From Chamaecrista fasciculata (taxonomy: Eukaryota; Streptophyta; Magnoliopsida; Fabales; Fabaceae): DNA of 64,000 bases. The position numbers and the translations under genes were made by a program. The notes beneath the pieces are model-generated. The model did no database searches. It was not told where the DNA came from and saw only the letters and a program-made list of their open reading frames with translations. Of the stretch, positions 47,901 to 59,500 are shown in pieces. The number at the start of each line of letters is the position of its first letter. The stretch's first letter is position 1. Location: assembly GCA_003254925.1 (NCBI GenBank), contig QANZ01039306.1, positions 19,868-83,867 of the forward strand. Reading direction: 5' to 3'.

Positions 47901-48680
47901 TCAGCAGATTATTGTACCAAGGGTTTTGTTGATTACTAGTGTGAAAACATTGAAGGGATAACTTTTGGGTCCCATGAATAAGTTACAAATATATTCTCAT
48001 TCTTTTTGTGAAGTAGAATATTTGATGCCACAGGTTGAAACTGTGAGAAATGCTTTCTTTTTTTGCCGAAACTTTATTTTGGTCCTTCAAGTATGAGGTG
48101 AATTCTGTTTTGGTCCCTAAATTAGATATATATATATATATATTTAACTACTGAAAATTATTTAGGTAAATTATAGATGTGACAAATATATTTCTCGAAT
48201 AACAAAAATTTTCTGAGTAGTAGGATCAAAAACATCAAAACGGTAGTTTCCAGGAAAATTACAAACTCCCACAATTTTTTTTTAGACAAAAGTATTTTTG
48301 GTACCCTTAAAGTATGGGATAAGTTTTAGTTGTATCTTTAAATTTTTTTTTTTTGGTCAATTGTACCTCCAAAATATGGAGTCAGTTTTTGTTGTTTCCT
48401 AAAGTTTTTTTTGGGTCAATTATACTCTCAAATTAGGGATACAATTAACACGAAAAGGAAAAGATTGGGAGTAGAATTGACCTAGAAAAATTTTTGGGGT
48501 ACAATTGAAACTTATACTTTGGAGGTATAATTGACCTAAAGAAAAATTTAGGAGTACAATTGAAACTGATCCCATATTTTAGGAATACCAAGAGTACTTT
48601 TATTTTTTTACTAATAATATCAAACATAGAAATTTTAAAGAACTCTATTTACCTAATAGTCTATTTAGAAAAAAAAAAAA

Positions 48681-49263
48681 AGTAAATTATACAAAAGGTT
48701 CATGTGGTTTGGGATATTTCGAGATCGGACTCCTGTGATTTGAGAAGTTGCAATTTAAGGATTGGGGTTTGTTCCGTTACTAGAAAAAGGCCATTTGTCC
48801 AAAATTTAACGAATATTTGGGCTAAAATACCATTTTAAAACTATATATTAATTTTTTTATGAATTTGACTCCTCGTTTCTATGAGAGAAAGACTTTGATG
48901 CAAAAATATAAAATTTTCGAGGACTTTGACTTTGGTATTGAAAATTTTTTTGATTTGACAATATTCGAGAGATTCTTTTGCAATTATATTCAACCATTTT
49001 TTAATAGTCAAAGTCAAAATCCTCGAATTTTTTTTGTTTCTGCATCAAAGTCTCTCCTCATAGAAATAATAAGTCAAATGCATAGAAAATTAATAGTGAG
49101 ACTCTTAAAATGATATTTTAGTCCAAATTTCTTTTAAATTTTGGACGGAGTGCCCTTTTCTGCTAATTGAACAAATCTTAGTCCCTAAATTACAACTTTT
49201 CAAACTATAGAGATCCAATCTGAAAATACTCTAAATCACAAAGATCTTTTGGGTAATTTACTC
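48681..49263. mobile_element. Degraded MULE-like inverted-repeat element
   Basis: The left arm AGTAAATTATACAAAAGGTT, with CATGTGGTTTGGG, is mirrored on the right by GATCTTTTGGGTAATTTACTC, over arms of about 250 bp. The phrases TTCTATGAGAGAAAGACTTTG and AGTCTCTCCTCATAGAAA also mirror each other inside. It belongs to the same broad type as the GGGTAAATTA family (compare GGCTAAAATACCATTTTAA with the Pack-MULE arms). A-rich flanks hide any TSD. Confidence 0.6.
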
Positions 49264-49430
49264 TTAAAAAAATAAATAATAAATCGGATATCATTTATAC
49301 CAAAGTCAAAAGTAAAAGAATTTATTTTATTTTTTAATTTTTATTTATATAATTTTAAAATATTTATATAATTATCTTTGCCTACTACAATTATTAATAT
49401 TCTTTCAAATAATTTTACATATAAAAAATT

Positions 49431-49938
49431 GGTTAACGATTCATTTTGGTCCTAAATGTATGTCCTGATGTTCATTTTGGTCCATTATGTTTCAAAATGT
49501 TCAAATTGGTCCTAAATGTTTGCAAAATGTTTCATTTTGGTCCCAACAATTGAATATGGCTTATTTCAAGTTCAAACGTGATAAGTTTAGAGCGATGTAT
49601 TTCTCTATCCTGTTGGAGCCGTCAGCAAACGAGATCAAATCGGTTTTAAAAGTAAACTTCTCGTTTCATGGCCAAACAAGCAAAGTTGATCATATCTCTC
49701 TCGTTTCAAATTCAAATGCGACGAATTCAAATATACAAGTTCCTCTTAACAAGTCCTTTGAACTTGAAATGAAAGACGAGAGAAATATGATCAAATTCAA
49801 TAGTTTGGGACCAAACCAACATTTAGTACCAAAATGAATCATTTTGCTAACATTTAGGATCAATCTGAACATTTTGAAACATAATAGACTAAAATGAACA
49901 TTAGGTCATACATTTAGGACCAAAATAGCCCTTTGACC
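49431..49938. mobile_element. MULE-like MITE (GGTTAA...GGTCAA family), copy 1
   Basis: A 508-bp inverted-repeat element: left end GGTTAACGATTCATTTTGGT, right end complement GGTCAAAGGGCTATTTTGGT. The flanks TAAAAAATT (49422-49430) and TAAAATATT (49939-49947) match at 8 of 9 bases, a MULE-type 9-bp TSD. The interior matches the copy at 51798-52301. The frame inside is a shadow. Confidence 0.65.
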
Positions 49939-50040
49939 TAAAATATTTCATTTGTAAAACATTAATATTAAAAACACTTATATTTATATTTTATTTACTC
50001 AATTTCAAAAGCAACTTCATTTCCGAACTTCATTTCAAAC

Positions 50041-50362
50041 TTATGAAGCATAAACACTTCATTTTAACAGCGTGTCACCGTGTCAAACACGTGCCCATGT
50101 CTGACACTTGTACGACACCCACACTACACATATTCATAGGTTTCGGAATATAAAATCAATTTTTTGTGACTTTATAATGACAAACAATAAAAAATAATAT
50201 CACATATGATATATAGTATGAATAAATATTATAATTTTTGAAATTTTCATCAAAATTATGGATTTTTAATTATTTATATATATAAATATATGTCGTGTCA
50301 TATCGTATAATTTTAAAAATATGACGTATCAGTGTATCCGTGTCACTGTTCATGCTTCATAG
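50041..50362. mobile_element. GTGTCC-type MITE, copy in inverted orientation
   Basis: TTATGAAGCATAAACACTTC on the left mirrors GTTCATGCTTCATAG on the right. The flanks carry a perfect 8-bp duplication TTTCAAAC (50033-50040 and 50363-50370). The body is the reverse complement of the element at 711-1020. Confidence 0.7.
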
Positions 50363-50370
50363 TTTCAAAC

Positions 50371-51327
50371 ACAAACAATCCCAGAACTTAAATAGAATAT
50401 CAAAAGGGAAAAAAAAAAATGTAACAAGACTCCTTAAATTTTGGGTCATTTGGAAGTATGCCCTTAAACTTTTAATTTTGAAAATTAGATTCTTAAATTT
50501 TGATGATTTGAAAATTAGATCTTTTCATCTATTTTTTCACTAACAATGTTAATAGTTGTCATATCATACTTTCACAAATTCAATTCTTTACCACATCGTC
50601 AATCCTAATAAAAAAATCTTTTTAATGTTAAGATTTTCCTGACTTCTTGATTAAATAATATGTTATGTTATGAATGATTTTTCTTAAAATTTTATTCTCA
50701 GAAAAAGTTATTAAACTTATTAAGATTGATGAGATGAAAAAAAAAAACACATATAAAGATGATATGACAATAATTGACATCTTTAGTGAAAAAATAAATG
50801 GAATAATCTAATTCTCAAACTTTCCTTATCAAAATAAATAAAAATAATACAATTAAGTTTTTTTTTCGTACTTCTGTACATGTGATAACGAATAATCATA
50901 AATATTCAAATATAAAACCAGTGACTGCACTATCTAGCATTTTTTTTTCTAACGCTGACAATTTTACTATATATAGTGTAATATATATAATAACTTATTA
51001 ATGTCAAAGGATTAGCTCAATAAATTTTTTGTAAGTACTAAAAATCTATGTCCGATTTCAAGCATGAAAACAGTGTCTTAGCCAATAGTCTTTGAGTAAA
51101 ATTATCATTATTTATATATTCTTTTCATTAGAAGAGATTAAGTTAAAGGGATAAAAAAAAAGAGAAAGAAGATACTAATAGTCGTTTAACTTATACCCGC
51201 TCAATACCTCTGTCTTCAAATAATTGAAATATATGATATTTGAAATTTTAAATATTGTAATTACTAACAATTTATTCCCTCTAATAATTTGATTCTTGAA
51301 TTTAAATTAATTTTATATTTTTTTTTT
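50371..51327. other. Intergenic AT-rich DNA
   Basis: Diffuse repeat phrases (CTTAAATTTTGATGATTTGA near 50490) probably from one arm of a further MITE; no complete element or gene. Confidence 0.35.
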
Positions 51328-51673
51328 GGTAAAAGCATCATTTTAGTCCCCAAATTTTACATTAACTTTCAAGTTCATCCCTAATATTTTTTTTGCTGTC
51401 AATTTTGTTCTCAATATGAAATATTTTAGTCATTTATCTTTTAATTAATTTCTTTCAATAAATTAATGACAAATTTCATTTTGGTTTTTAATCTGAGTTG
51501 AGATTTGAGTTTTTTTTCTATCAATTTTATATTACATGTCATTAGCCACGTAGAATCAGTTGTTAATATTTGACTAAAGTAAGAACAAAAAATAAAATTG
51601 ACTAAAGTATAAAATATTTGAGATGAAATTAAAAATTAATATAAAATTTGGAGACCAAAAAGATGTTTTTGCC
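51328..51673. mobile_element. Inverted-repeat MITE (GGCAAAAACATC type)
   Basis: Left GGTAAAAGCATCATTTTAGT mirrors right ACCAAAAAGATGTTTTTGCC. The element at 8836-9272 shares its right end and interior. Flanks are T-rich, so the TSD is unclear. Confidence 0.55.
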
Positions 51674-51797
51674 TCTTTTTTTAATCTATAAACTTATTTT
51701 GAAATTGTATTTTTTTTTTTCTGAATTTGACTTAAAAATCACATTGCCGGATTATACAGGGACTAAATCATATATTTTAATTATTTAAAAATTAATT

Positions 51798-52301
51798 GAT
51801 TAAAGGGTCATTTTGGTCCTAAATATATGTCATGATGTGTATTTTGATCCTTTATATTTTAAAATGTTCAAATTGATTTTAAATGTTGACAAAATATTTC
51901 ATTTTGATCCTAAATATTGATAAAATATTTCATTCTGGTCTCAAATTATTAAATTTGTTAAGAGGAACTTGTATATTTGAATTCATGGCATTCAAATTCG
52001 AAATGAGAGATTTATGATCAACTTTGTTTGTTCGATCATGAAATGAACAATCTACTTTTATGATCGATTTGGCCTCATTTGCTGACGGCCCCAATTGGCA
52101 ACTTGACAGAGAAAGTACTCTTTGAGAACAATACAGAATTCTAAACTCGTCACGTTTAAGCTTAAAACGAGTCATATTCAATAGTTTGTAACCAAAATGA
52201 AACATTTTGCCAACATCTAGGACCAATTTGAACATTTTAAAACATAATGCACCAAAATGAACATTAGAGCATACATTTAGAACCAAAATAACCCTTTAAC
52301 C
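51798..52301. mobile_element. MULE-like MITE (GATTAAAGGGT), copy 2
   Basis: A 504-bp element with left end GATTAAAGGGTCATTTTGGT and right complement GGTTAAAGGGTTATTTTGGT. It is flanked by a perfect 9-bp TSD, AAATTAATT (51789-51797 and 52302-52310). The interior shares phrases with 49431-49938 (TTGAATTC/GAATTCAAATATACAAGTTC), so the two are relatives about 2 kb apart. Confidence 0.82.
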
Positions 52302-52424
52302 AAATTAATTTATTCACTATTTCACTCCATATAAATTGAATCAGTTTTCTCATGATATATTTGTAAGCTAAAATGAATTGATTGGTGAAGACATGACAAA
52401 GGTAAAACGCAAGAAGTTGATGAT

Positions 52425-52535
52425 CAATCTCTACACGTGGTGGGACACACATTGAAGATTTGAAGTGGGCTTCAATTCCATACATAAGCTGTCTACCATT
52501 TACAAAGTTTTTTACTCCATTAGGTATAAAAGGAA
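52425..52535 (+). promoter_or_regulatory. Promoter block with a G-box shared by the RNA-binding paralogues (copy B)
   Basis: CTACACGTGGTGGGACAC with CACGTG at 52434-52439, then GTGGGCTTCAATTCCATAC and AAGCTGTCTACC, in the same order as 39380-39500. Here it lies about 320 bp from the TATA box, against about 860 bp in paralogue A. Confidence 0.55.
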
Positions 52536-52758
52536 TGCACCACAGCCCAAGCAACCAAACCTTTCTTTCTCTTCACATTATTTTCTTTTCTTTTCTTTTT
52601 TAAAAAATATAATCTTTCTTTGATTCCCATTTTCTTTCTTTTATTTTTCTTTGATTTCGTTTATTTATCACATCAAATTTCATTTTTTTTAATTGTTTTA
52701 GATTATAAGGAATAATAAGAAGAGGAAAAAAATCATCTTCTTCCATTCTCATCGTCCC

Positions 52759-52766
52759 TATATATT
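52759..52766 (+). promoter_or_regulatory. TATA box of RNA-binding gene B
   Basis: TATATATT within GTCCCTATATATTTCTTACA, matching the TATA region of paralogue A; the shared leader follows. Confidence 0.6.
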
Positions 52767-52924
52767 TCTTACACCAAGCATCTCGCAGCTTCTTCCTCGC
52801 CTTCTCTTTATAAAGCTGTTTTTGTTTTCCGTCTAGTTTGTATATATATTCTTACAATCGGTTTGCTAACTGAATTTGCATTTGCTGATCTAATAAAAAC
52901 AACTGGAACACGAAGAAAAAGGGT

Positions 52925-52983
52925 GGGGAGGCATAGGAATACATTGAACCTGCCCTCTGTTCTTAATCTCATTGTGCCTCCCC
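52925..52983 (+). promoter_or_regulatory. Leader hairpin of RNA-binding gene B (uORF start lost)
   Basis: GGGGAGGCA (52925-52933) and TGCCTCCCC (52975-52983) are again perfectly complementary with a 41-nt loop. The uORF codons of paralogue A are kept with one silent change, but its ATG reads TTG here, so the peptide should not be made from this copy. Confidence 0.55.
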
Positions 52984-53568
52984 TCAGATCTTAGTTTTCT
53001 GCAAGATTTGCTACCTCCCTCGTGTGAATCGGTGGGTTTGGATGAAATCTGGATTGAAGTTTTGTTCATGTGGATCTTGTTGAATTCGTTGATTGAAAAT
53101 GTTTATGGGTTTTTCAGGAGTTGTTAATTCTGGGTTTGATTGACTGGTAGATAAAGGATCCGACGTTTCCATATTGAATCCGGGAATATCGGTTTTACCA
53201 TCGTGATTACAGTTTCTGAGTTTGCCATAATTCAAGGTATTGTTCTGTAAATGCATTTGGTGAAATGGTCGGAATTATATATACCTGAACAATTTGATGG
53301 TGATAATGCTATTAGTTTCGGGTTTATTCTATCCGAGAAATGAGAATTCGCTTTTGTGTTCATTGTTTTTGATGAATGTCGTTTTACGTTATAGTTGTGT
53401 AATGAATTGGATCTGCCCTGGACATGCCTTTTTCTAATAACCTCCGAATTAGGTGCTTGGTTTATTATAAGGAAGTGTCACCTTCTTCATTTCTGATGAT
53501 GCTGCCACTTGCATTTGTGAGTAATTGAAGTAACTTATTGGATGAAGTGTATTTTGTATGTAGATAAA

Positions 53569-56500
53569 ATGCAATCAGATAGTGGCAAGTTATTCATTGG
53601 TGGAATATCATGGGACACAAATGAAGAACGGCTCAGGGAGTATTTCAGTCATTATGGGGAGGTTGTGGAAGCAGTGATTATGAAGGATCGGACAACAGGT
53701 AGAGCTCGTGGATTTGGTTTTGTTGTTTTTGCCGACCCAGCTGCTGCAGATAGAGTTGTAAAAGAGAAGCACAATATTGATGGAAGGATGGTAATTCTGT
53801 TTATATGCTCTAAATTCACACCTTTCTTTTTGTCGTTCAGGTTTATATGTTGAATTGTACAAGAGCAGTCTTTCTTTCTCCTAAAAAGTCTTACATATTA
53901 ATTTGTTCTATAAGTTCAAGAATATGTGTACTGTTAGTTGTATTTTGTACAACAAAAACTCAAAATGAATCAAAAGTTAATATGTTTTCCTTGTTTAGTT
54001 TTCTGAAATACTTTAGTTTTTTTCTTCTTTAGTTTATGATGTTTTCTAGGAAGTGTTTATGCTAGTTTTCTTGAATCTCAATGCTGATTCATCTATCATT
54101 AGGTTGAGGCAAAGAAGGCTGTCCCTAGGGATGACCAGAACATATTGAGTAGAAACAGTGGTAGCAACCAAGGTTCTCCTGGTCCAGGCCGCACAAAAAA
54201 GATATTTGTTGGTGGTTTAGCGTCAACAGTCACAGAGAGTGATTTCAAGAAGTACTTTGATCAATTTGGGACAATAACAGATGTTGTAGTGATGTATGAT
54301 CACAACACTCAGCGGCCAAGAGGCTTTGGATTTATCACGTATGACTCGGAAGAAGCTGTTGAGAAGGTCCTACTTAAGACTTTTCATGAACTGAATGGTA
54401 AAATGGTTGAGGTTAAGAAGGCAGTTCCTAAGGAACTATCACCTGGGCCCAACCGCAGTCCACTCAGTGGATATAACTATGGCATGAATAGAGTCAATAA
54501 TTTCCTAAATGGCTTCAACCAGGGGTATAATCCAGGTGCTGTTGGAGGCTTTGGACTCAGAATGGATAGTAGATTCAGTCCTGTTGCAAGTGGTCGAAGT
54601 GGATTTTCTCCATTTGGGTCTGGTCATGGAATGAGCATGAATTTGGAGCCTGGTTTGAGCCCTGGATTTGGGGGGAATGCAAATTTTAGTAACAATATTA
54701 GTTACGGTCGGGGATTAAATCCTTATTATGTTGGTAGCTCAAATAGGTTTGCGAGTCCTGTTGGGTATGATGGTGGTAATGGAGGAAACAATTCTTTCTT
54801 CAGCTCTGTAACTCGGAATTTGTGGGGTAATAATGGAGGTATTAGTTATGGAACAAACTCTTCAAGTTCCAATGCATACTTGGGATTAGGGAGTGGAAAT
54901 GTTGTAGGAAACACATACGGAAATACTGGAGTCAATTGGGGTTCTTCTCCAATTTCTGGTCAAGGTGGAATGAACAATGTGTTGCCAAGTAGTGGCACCC
55001 TTGGCTATGGTGGTGGTGACAACAGTTATGGCTTGGGAGCAGGAGGGTATGGAAGAAGCAGTGGTACCAGCATTGCTCCAGCATCATCGTACTCTGCTTC
55101 AAATGGTGGTTTTGATGGAGCTTTCGCTGATTTTTACAATAATGGTTCAGTTTATGGGGACCCCACTTGGAGATCTACAAATTCTGAGCGAGACGGGTCT
55201 GGTCCCTTTGGTTATGGACTTGGCAGTGCAGATTCAGATGTTCCTGCCAAAAGCTCTCCTGGTTATGTTGGTGATTATACTGTTAATAAGAGACAGCCAA
55301 ATAGAGGTAAGAGTCATCATAGTTATATTTCATTGCTATTTTAACTGCTATATTATTTGTTTAGATTCTTAATCTTAATTTATTACAAGATAAAAAAATG
55401 GTGAGATGGTGTTTTACTTTTATTGTATTTGTTTTGAGATGTAAGTGCAATAATCTAGATGAATAGGAAGACTGTGATTTGTTGATTGACATGATTTTCC
55501 ATGATCACATGCATGATTCATTAGTAAATTTCAGATTTGGTAATTGATCTTTGACTTTCTGAAGATTTGCACTGTAACATACTTTTAAAAATTAAATTCC
55601 ACAGAATCCACTTTATCTAATTTCTTGTTGAGGGTGTATGTTGGTTGACCATAGTTGAATATATGTATATATATATTCATTTGACAGACATAACTAGAAA
55701 GCTATAGTAAAATTTTGTTTTAAGCTGAAGTGACTTGATAAGTAAATAGATGCATGGTGTTGGGCAAGCAAGATATAATGGTATTGAGTTTGGATGATTT
55801 GTAGTAGTTAGTGTGGACTTGTGTTATAGTTCTAGATAAAATTATGGTTGGTTTGTTTTGATGAAATTCGAGACTTACTCAGGTACAATTCGGTGAAATT
55901 TAGTAATTTTGTCAATGTTTATGCTATATTGGGCTTTTGTCTGTTGAAACTTTCCTGTGTCTATGGGTCTGTGCTTGTTTTGGGATTTAATAGAGAAGAA
56001 AATAAGTGCCATTTTCATAAGTCTGAGTGGCTTATTATAATTTTGATATGACACGGATCTTTCCCTTTTCTAGTGACACATGTATGTGATCGCCTTTTTT
56101 ATTCTCTTCCTATTTGTTGGCTGCTTTCTTTTCCCCCTTTATCACTTTCCTTTGCGTTTCTTCAGCTCATTTTTGCATCCCTTTGAATTTTCTTTCCAGA
56201 GATTCGATTGTGTAATTTAAAATTTTAATTTCCCTGACTGTCATGGCTGAATATATCTTCTGTATACAATGCAACTTTCACGTCCTTAATCTTATCATAC
56301 TTTAAATTGAAGCCACTTTCTTGTAAATCATTTAAAATGATTTTTGTTGAGACTATTTGTTTCTTCCTCTTTCGGCCTTTTTAGATAGCCATTTCCACAC
56401 CTTTTTTTTTGGCCCAGGCCATTACCACACCTTGCTGCTGATAATTTCAAAACTTTGATTGAAGAATCTTGACAATGACTGTAAAAATTGAGTTGTTCCA

Positions 56501-59500
56501 TGGGGTACAAAAGCTAGTTTTATAAATGACAATCAGCTATTATTTGAAACCCCAAAGAAAAAAAAAGGGTTATTCTTGAAGAGTAAATTAGTTTTATTTG
56601 TAGAATATGTTGGAAAGTTGTTGGCCCGTTGCATAACTGCCATGCTTACTTTGAAATTTTAGGGGTCAACAGCATTAATGCTTATCTGAGAGATAGGACA
56701 AGCTCACAAGCTTTAATATAATTCCTTAACACAGCATTCACCCCAGAATGGGCTGTCACATTGTATGTCATTGTTTCATTTCCCCCTTCTTTTAGCCTAG
56801 CTTGTGACACATCTTTATTGGAGTATAAATGAAATATCAACTGTATGTCAGTCCATGAAGAAGTTGAGAGAAAAATGAATCCTTGATCTAGGCACCATGG
56901 TCGCTGATGCAGCTCCTTTTTATAGTATTTGTACTTTATAAATGTTGGTGGACAATGAATGGTTATATATAAAAATAATGAGGGAAGTGAGGAATTATTT
57001 GGTTTTATAAATAGTGAAATTATAATTAAGTATTAACAATATATAGGTATTAAATACTTGAATTCTCTTGTAGGCGTAAGCCATGAGTACTAATTATTAT
57101 TTGTTAAGCTAATGGGGATTTTGGTTTTTCATCTTCCATGTTTTCGCTTAAGTTTTATGATATATTTAAGTACTCAAACTACACTACAACTTCATTCAAG
57201 AGAAGTTATAAAAAAAAGGGTAAATTACAAAATAGGGTCCTGTGGTTTGGCCCCGTTTCAGATAGGGTACATGTGGTTTGAAAAGTTTCAAATTGGGGCC
57301 TGAGGTTTACGCCGTTTGCAAAATGGGGTCTAGGTGGTTTTGGCTGTTAAAAATAACGGTGAACCTGACTTTTTTTTTTCTCAAATCCTCTTCCTCTTAT
57401 TTTAGTCCCTAGCTCACAAACTGCAGATAAGTCCAGAAACCTTCAAACTTCCTTCATTTTAGTCCCTAGCTCACAAAAAAAGTTTGCAAAATATTCTAGA
57501 ACTCTTCCAAACGTTCCTATTTAGTCCCTACTCCATGAATATTCCAGGAAAGGGACCAAAAAGGTGAAAAAAATGGAAGAAATAGAAAATGTAGGGACTA
57601 AACTGAAGAAACGTAGAAACTTTAACACCCGCCGGAAAACTCCACAATCTCGCCGGGAAACGGACGGAAATCGCCGGGTAACTCAAGAACTCACCAAGAA
57701 ACTTCAATCCTCACTGAAACCTCACTCAAATCGCACTCAAAATGCTCAAGAAAAGATTTTTTTTATGTTCTCATTTCTCTCTCTATGTTCGTCCTTGCCT
57801 CTAACAATACAAAGAGGACATTTTTGAGAAGGAAATATTCAAGTAAGGGCATTTTCGTCATTTACACCAAACAAAAACCCTAATTTTCCTTTTATCCTCT
57901 CACTATCTCATCACAGCCGCTAGCATTTCCTCTCTCTTCACCCTAATTCTGCAAACATAGAGGCCACGCACAAGAAGCCAAGAGAATAGCTAGCATAGGC
58001 GCATGAGGAAGAAGGACCAAAACGCAGTGATTCAGATTACACTTCCCCCAAGGCTTGCACGAATTCTTCCTCCTCTACACATAATCATCCGAATATAGTG
58101 GTCAACAAACCCATTTTGGATGATGACGCTATTACAGGTCCTTTTCGAGTTTCATGCTTACTCCTTCACTTTCTTAAATTTGGTTTCTGAACCTCTTTGA
58201 GATGGGAAACAAAAGGAACAGAGGAAGGATTAACATCTACAAAAGCACGGTTGTGAAGACGAAAGAGAGGAGGAGGTCTGGGCTCTTGTTTCGTTTTTTT
58301 CTGTAATCATAGATAGTTTGAGGGATCTTTTTTTTCTCTAGTTTGAGTTTTTCTGTAAAGAAGAGAGAGAGACGAACTCTTTTTGTAAGAGAAAAGAAGA
58401 AGTTCTAGAATATTTTGCACTTTTTTTGTGAGCTAGGGACTAAAATGAAGGAAGTTTGAAGGTTTCTGGACTTATCTGCAGTTTGTGAGCTAGGGACTAA
58501 AAAAAAGTCAGGTTAGGGTGCACGTGATAATCACGTGCACCGTTATTTTTAACAGCCAAAACCACCTAGACCCCATTTTGCAAACGGCGTAAACCTCAGG
58601 CCCCAATTTGAAACTTTTCAAACCACATGTACCCTATCTGAAATGGGGCCAAACCACAGGACCCTATTTTGTAATTTACCCTAAAAAAAAAACAAAAAAA
58701 AGATTCAACGCCATAACCAAGTATAGACTATCATTGTAACTCCAAAATTAATTTGATAATGATGACGAAGATGATTAAACTGGTTTATTTTATGAAACGT
58801 CTTCCCCTTTTAAGAAATATGAAAACCTAGTCAATGTGCTGTTGTCTTTATGTAAAAAAAAAAAAAAAGTTAAGCTTGCATCATTTTGCCTTAATTTCAT
58901 CTCATGTTTGTTAGCTTAAGAAATTGTCTAGTTATGCTATTCAAGTTCAAAATATTTTTACCATGGCCTCTGTATGACAGTACTAATCTTCGTTTTGTGC
59001 TACATTCTCAAGATTTGAAATGATGGGGAGACATGAGAGAAAAATTTGACTTCCATGTGAAACCTAATAACTTTGGATAGTGGCCTTAGATCTGAATATT
59101 TCCCTAAAACTACATCTTCATGAACATTCTCTTCCTTATTTTTGACTCTATTATCTTTAGTTTTCATTATAAATTTCTTTCATGTTTTATAGAAAATGAT
59201 TTGGATAGGATAGTAGAGAATGTTATTACAGCTGCCATTGTTCTTACGCATGTAGAGAAATCACCGTAGGAGTGTCATATTTTTGTGTCTGCTTGACCAA
59301 GAATTCTGTATTTCTTTGTAGTGCTTATTAAATGAAATTCTGATCTATTGATGAACAATTTGGAATATTTTATTGTCAATAGTTTTGACAAATATGTGTC
59401 TGTTAGACATTTCAATGAAAATTTTGTTATTAATTCAGGTTTTATGAGGCATTGAGAAAATTGATTATGAATCGGTCATACTAGAAAGGATAGGAATAGG

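Noticed and set aside
57564..57827. 87-codon Lys/Arg-rich frame inside the Pack-type element
   Set aside because: Starts in the repeat arm and has no recognisable domain; it may be antisense of a captured leader but is not supported as a gene.
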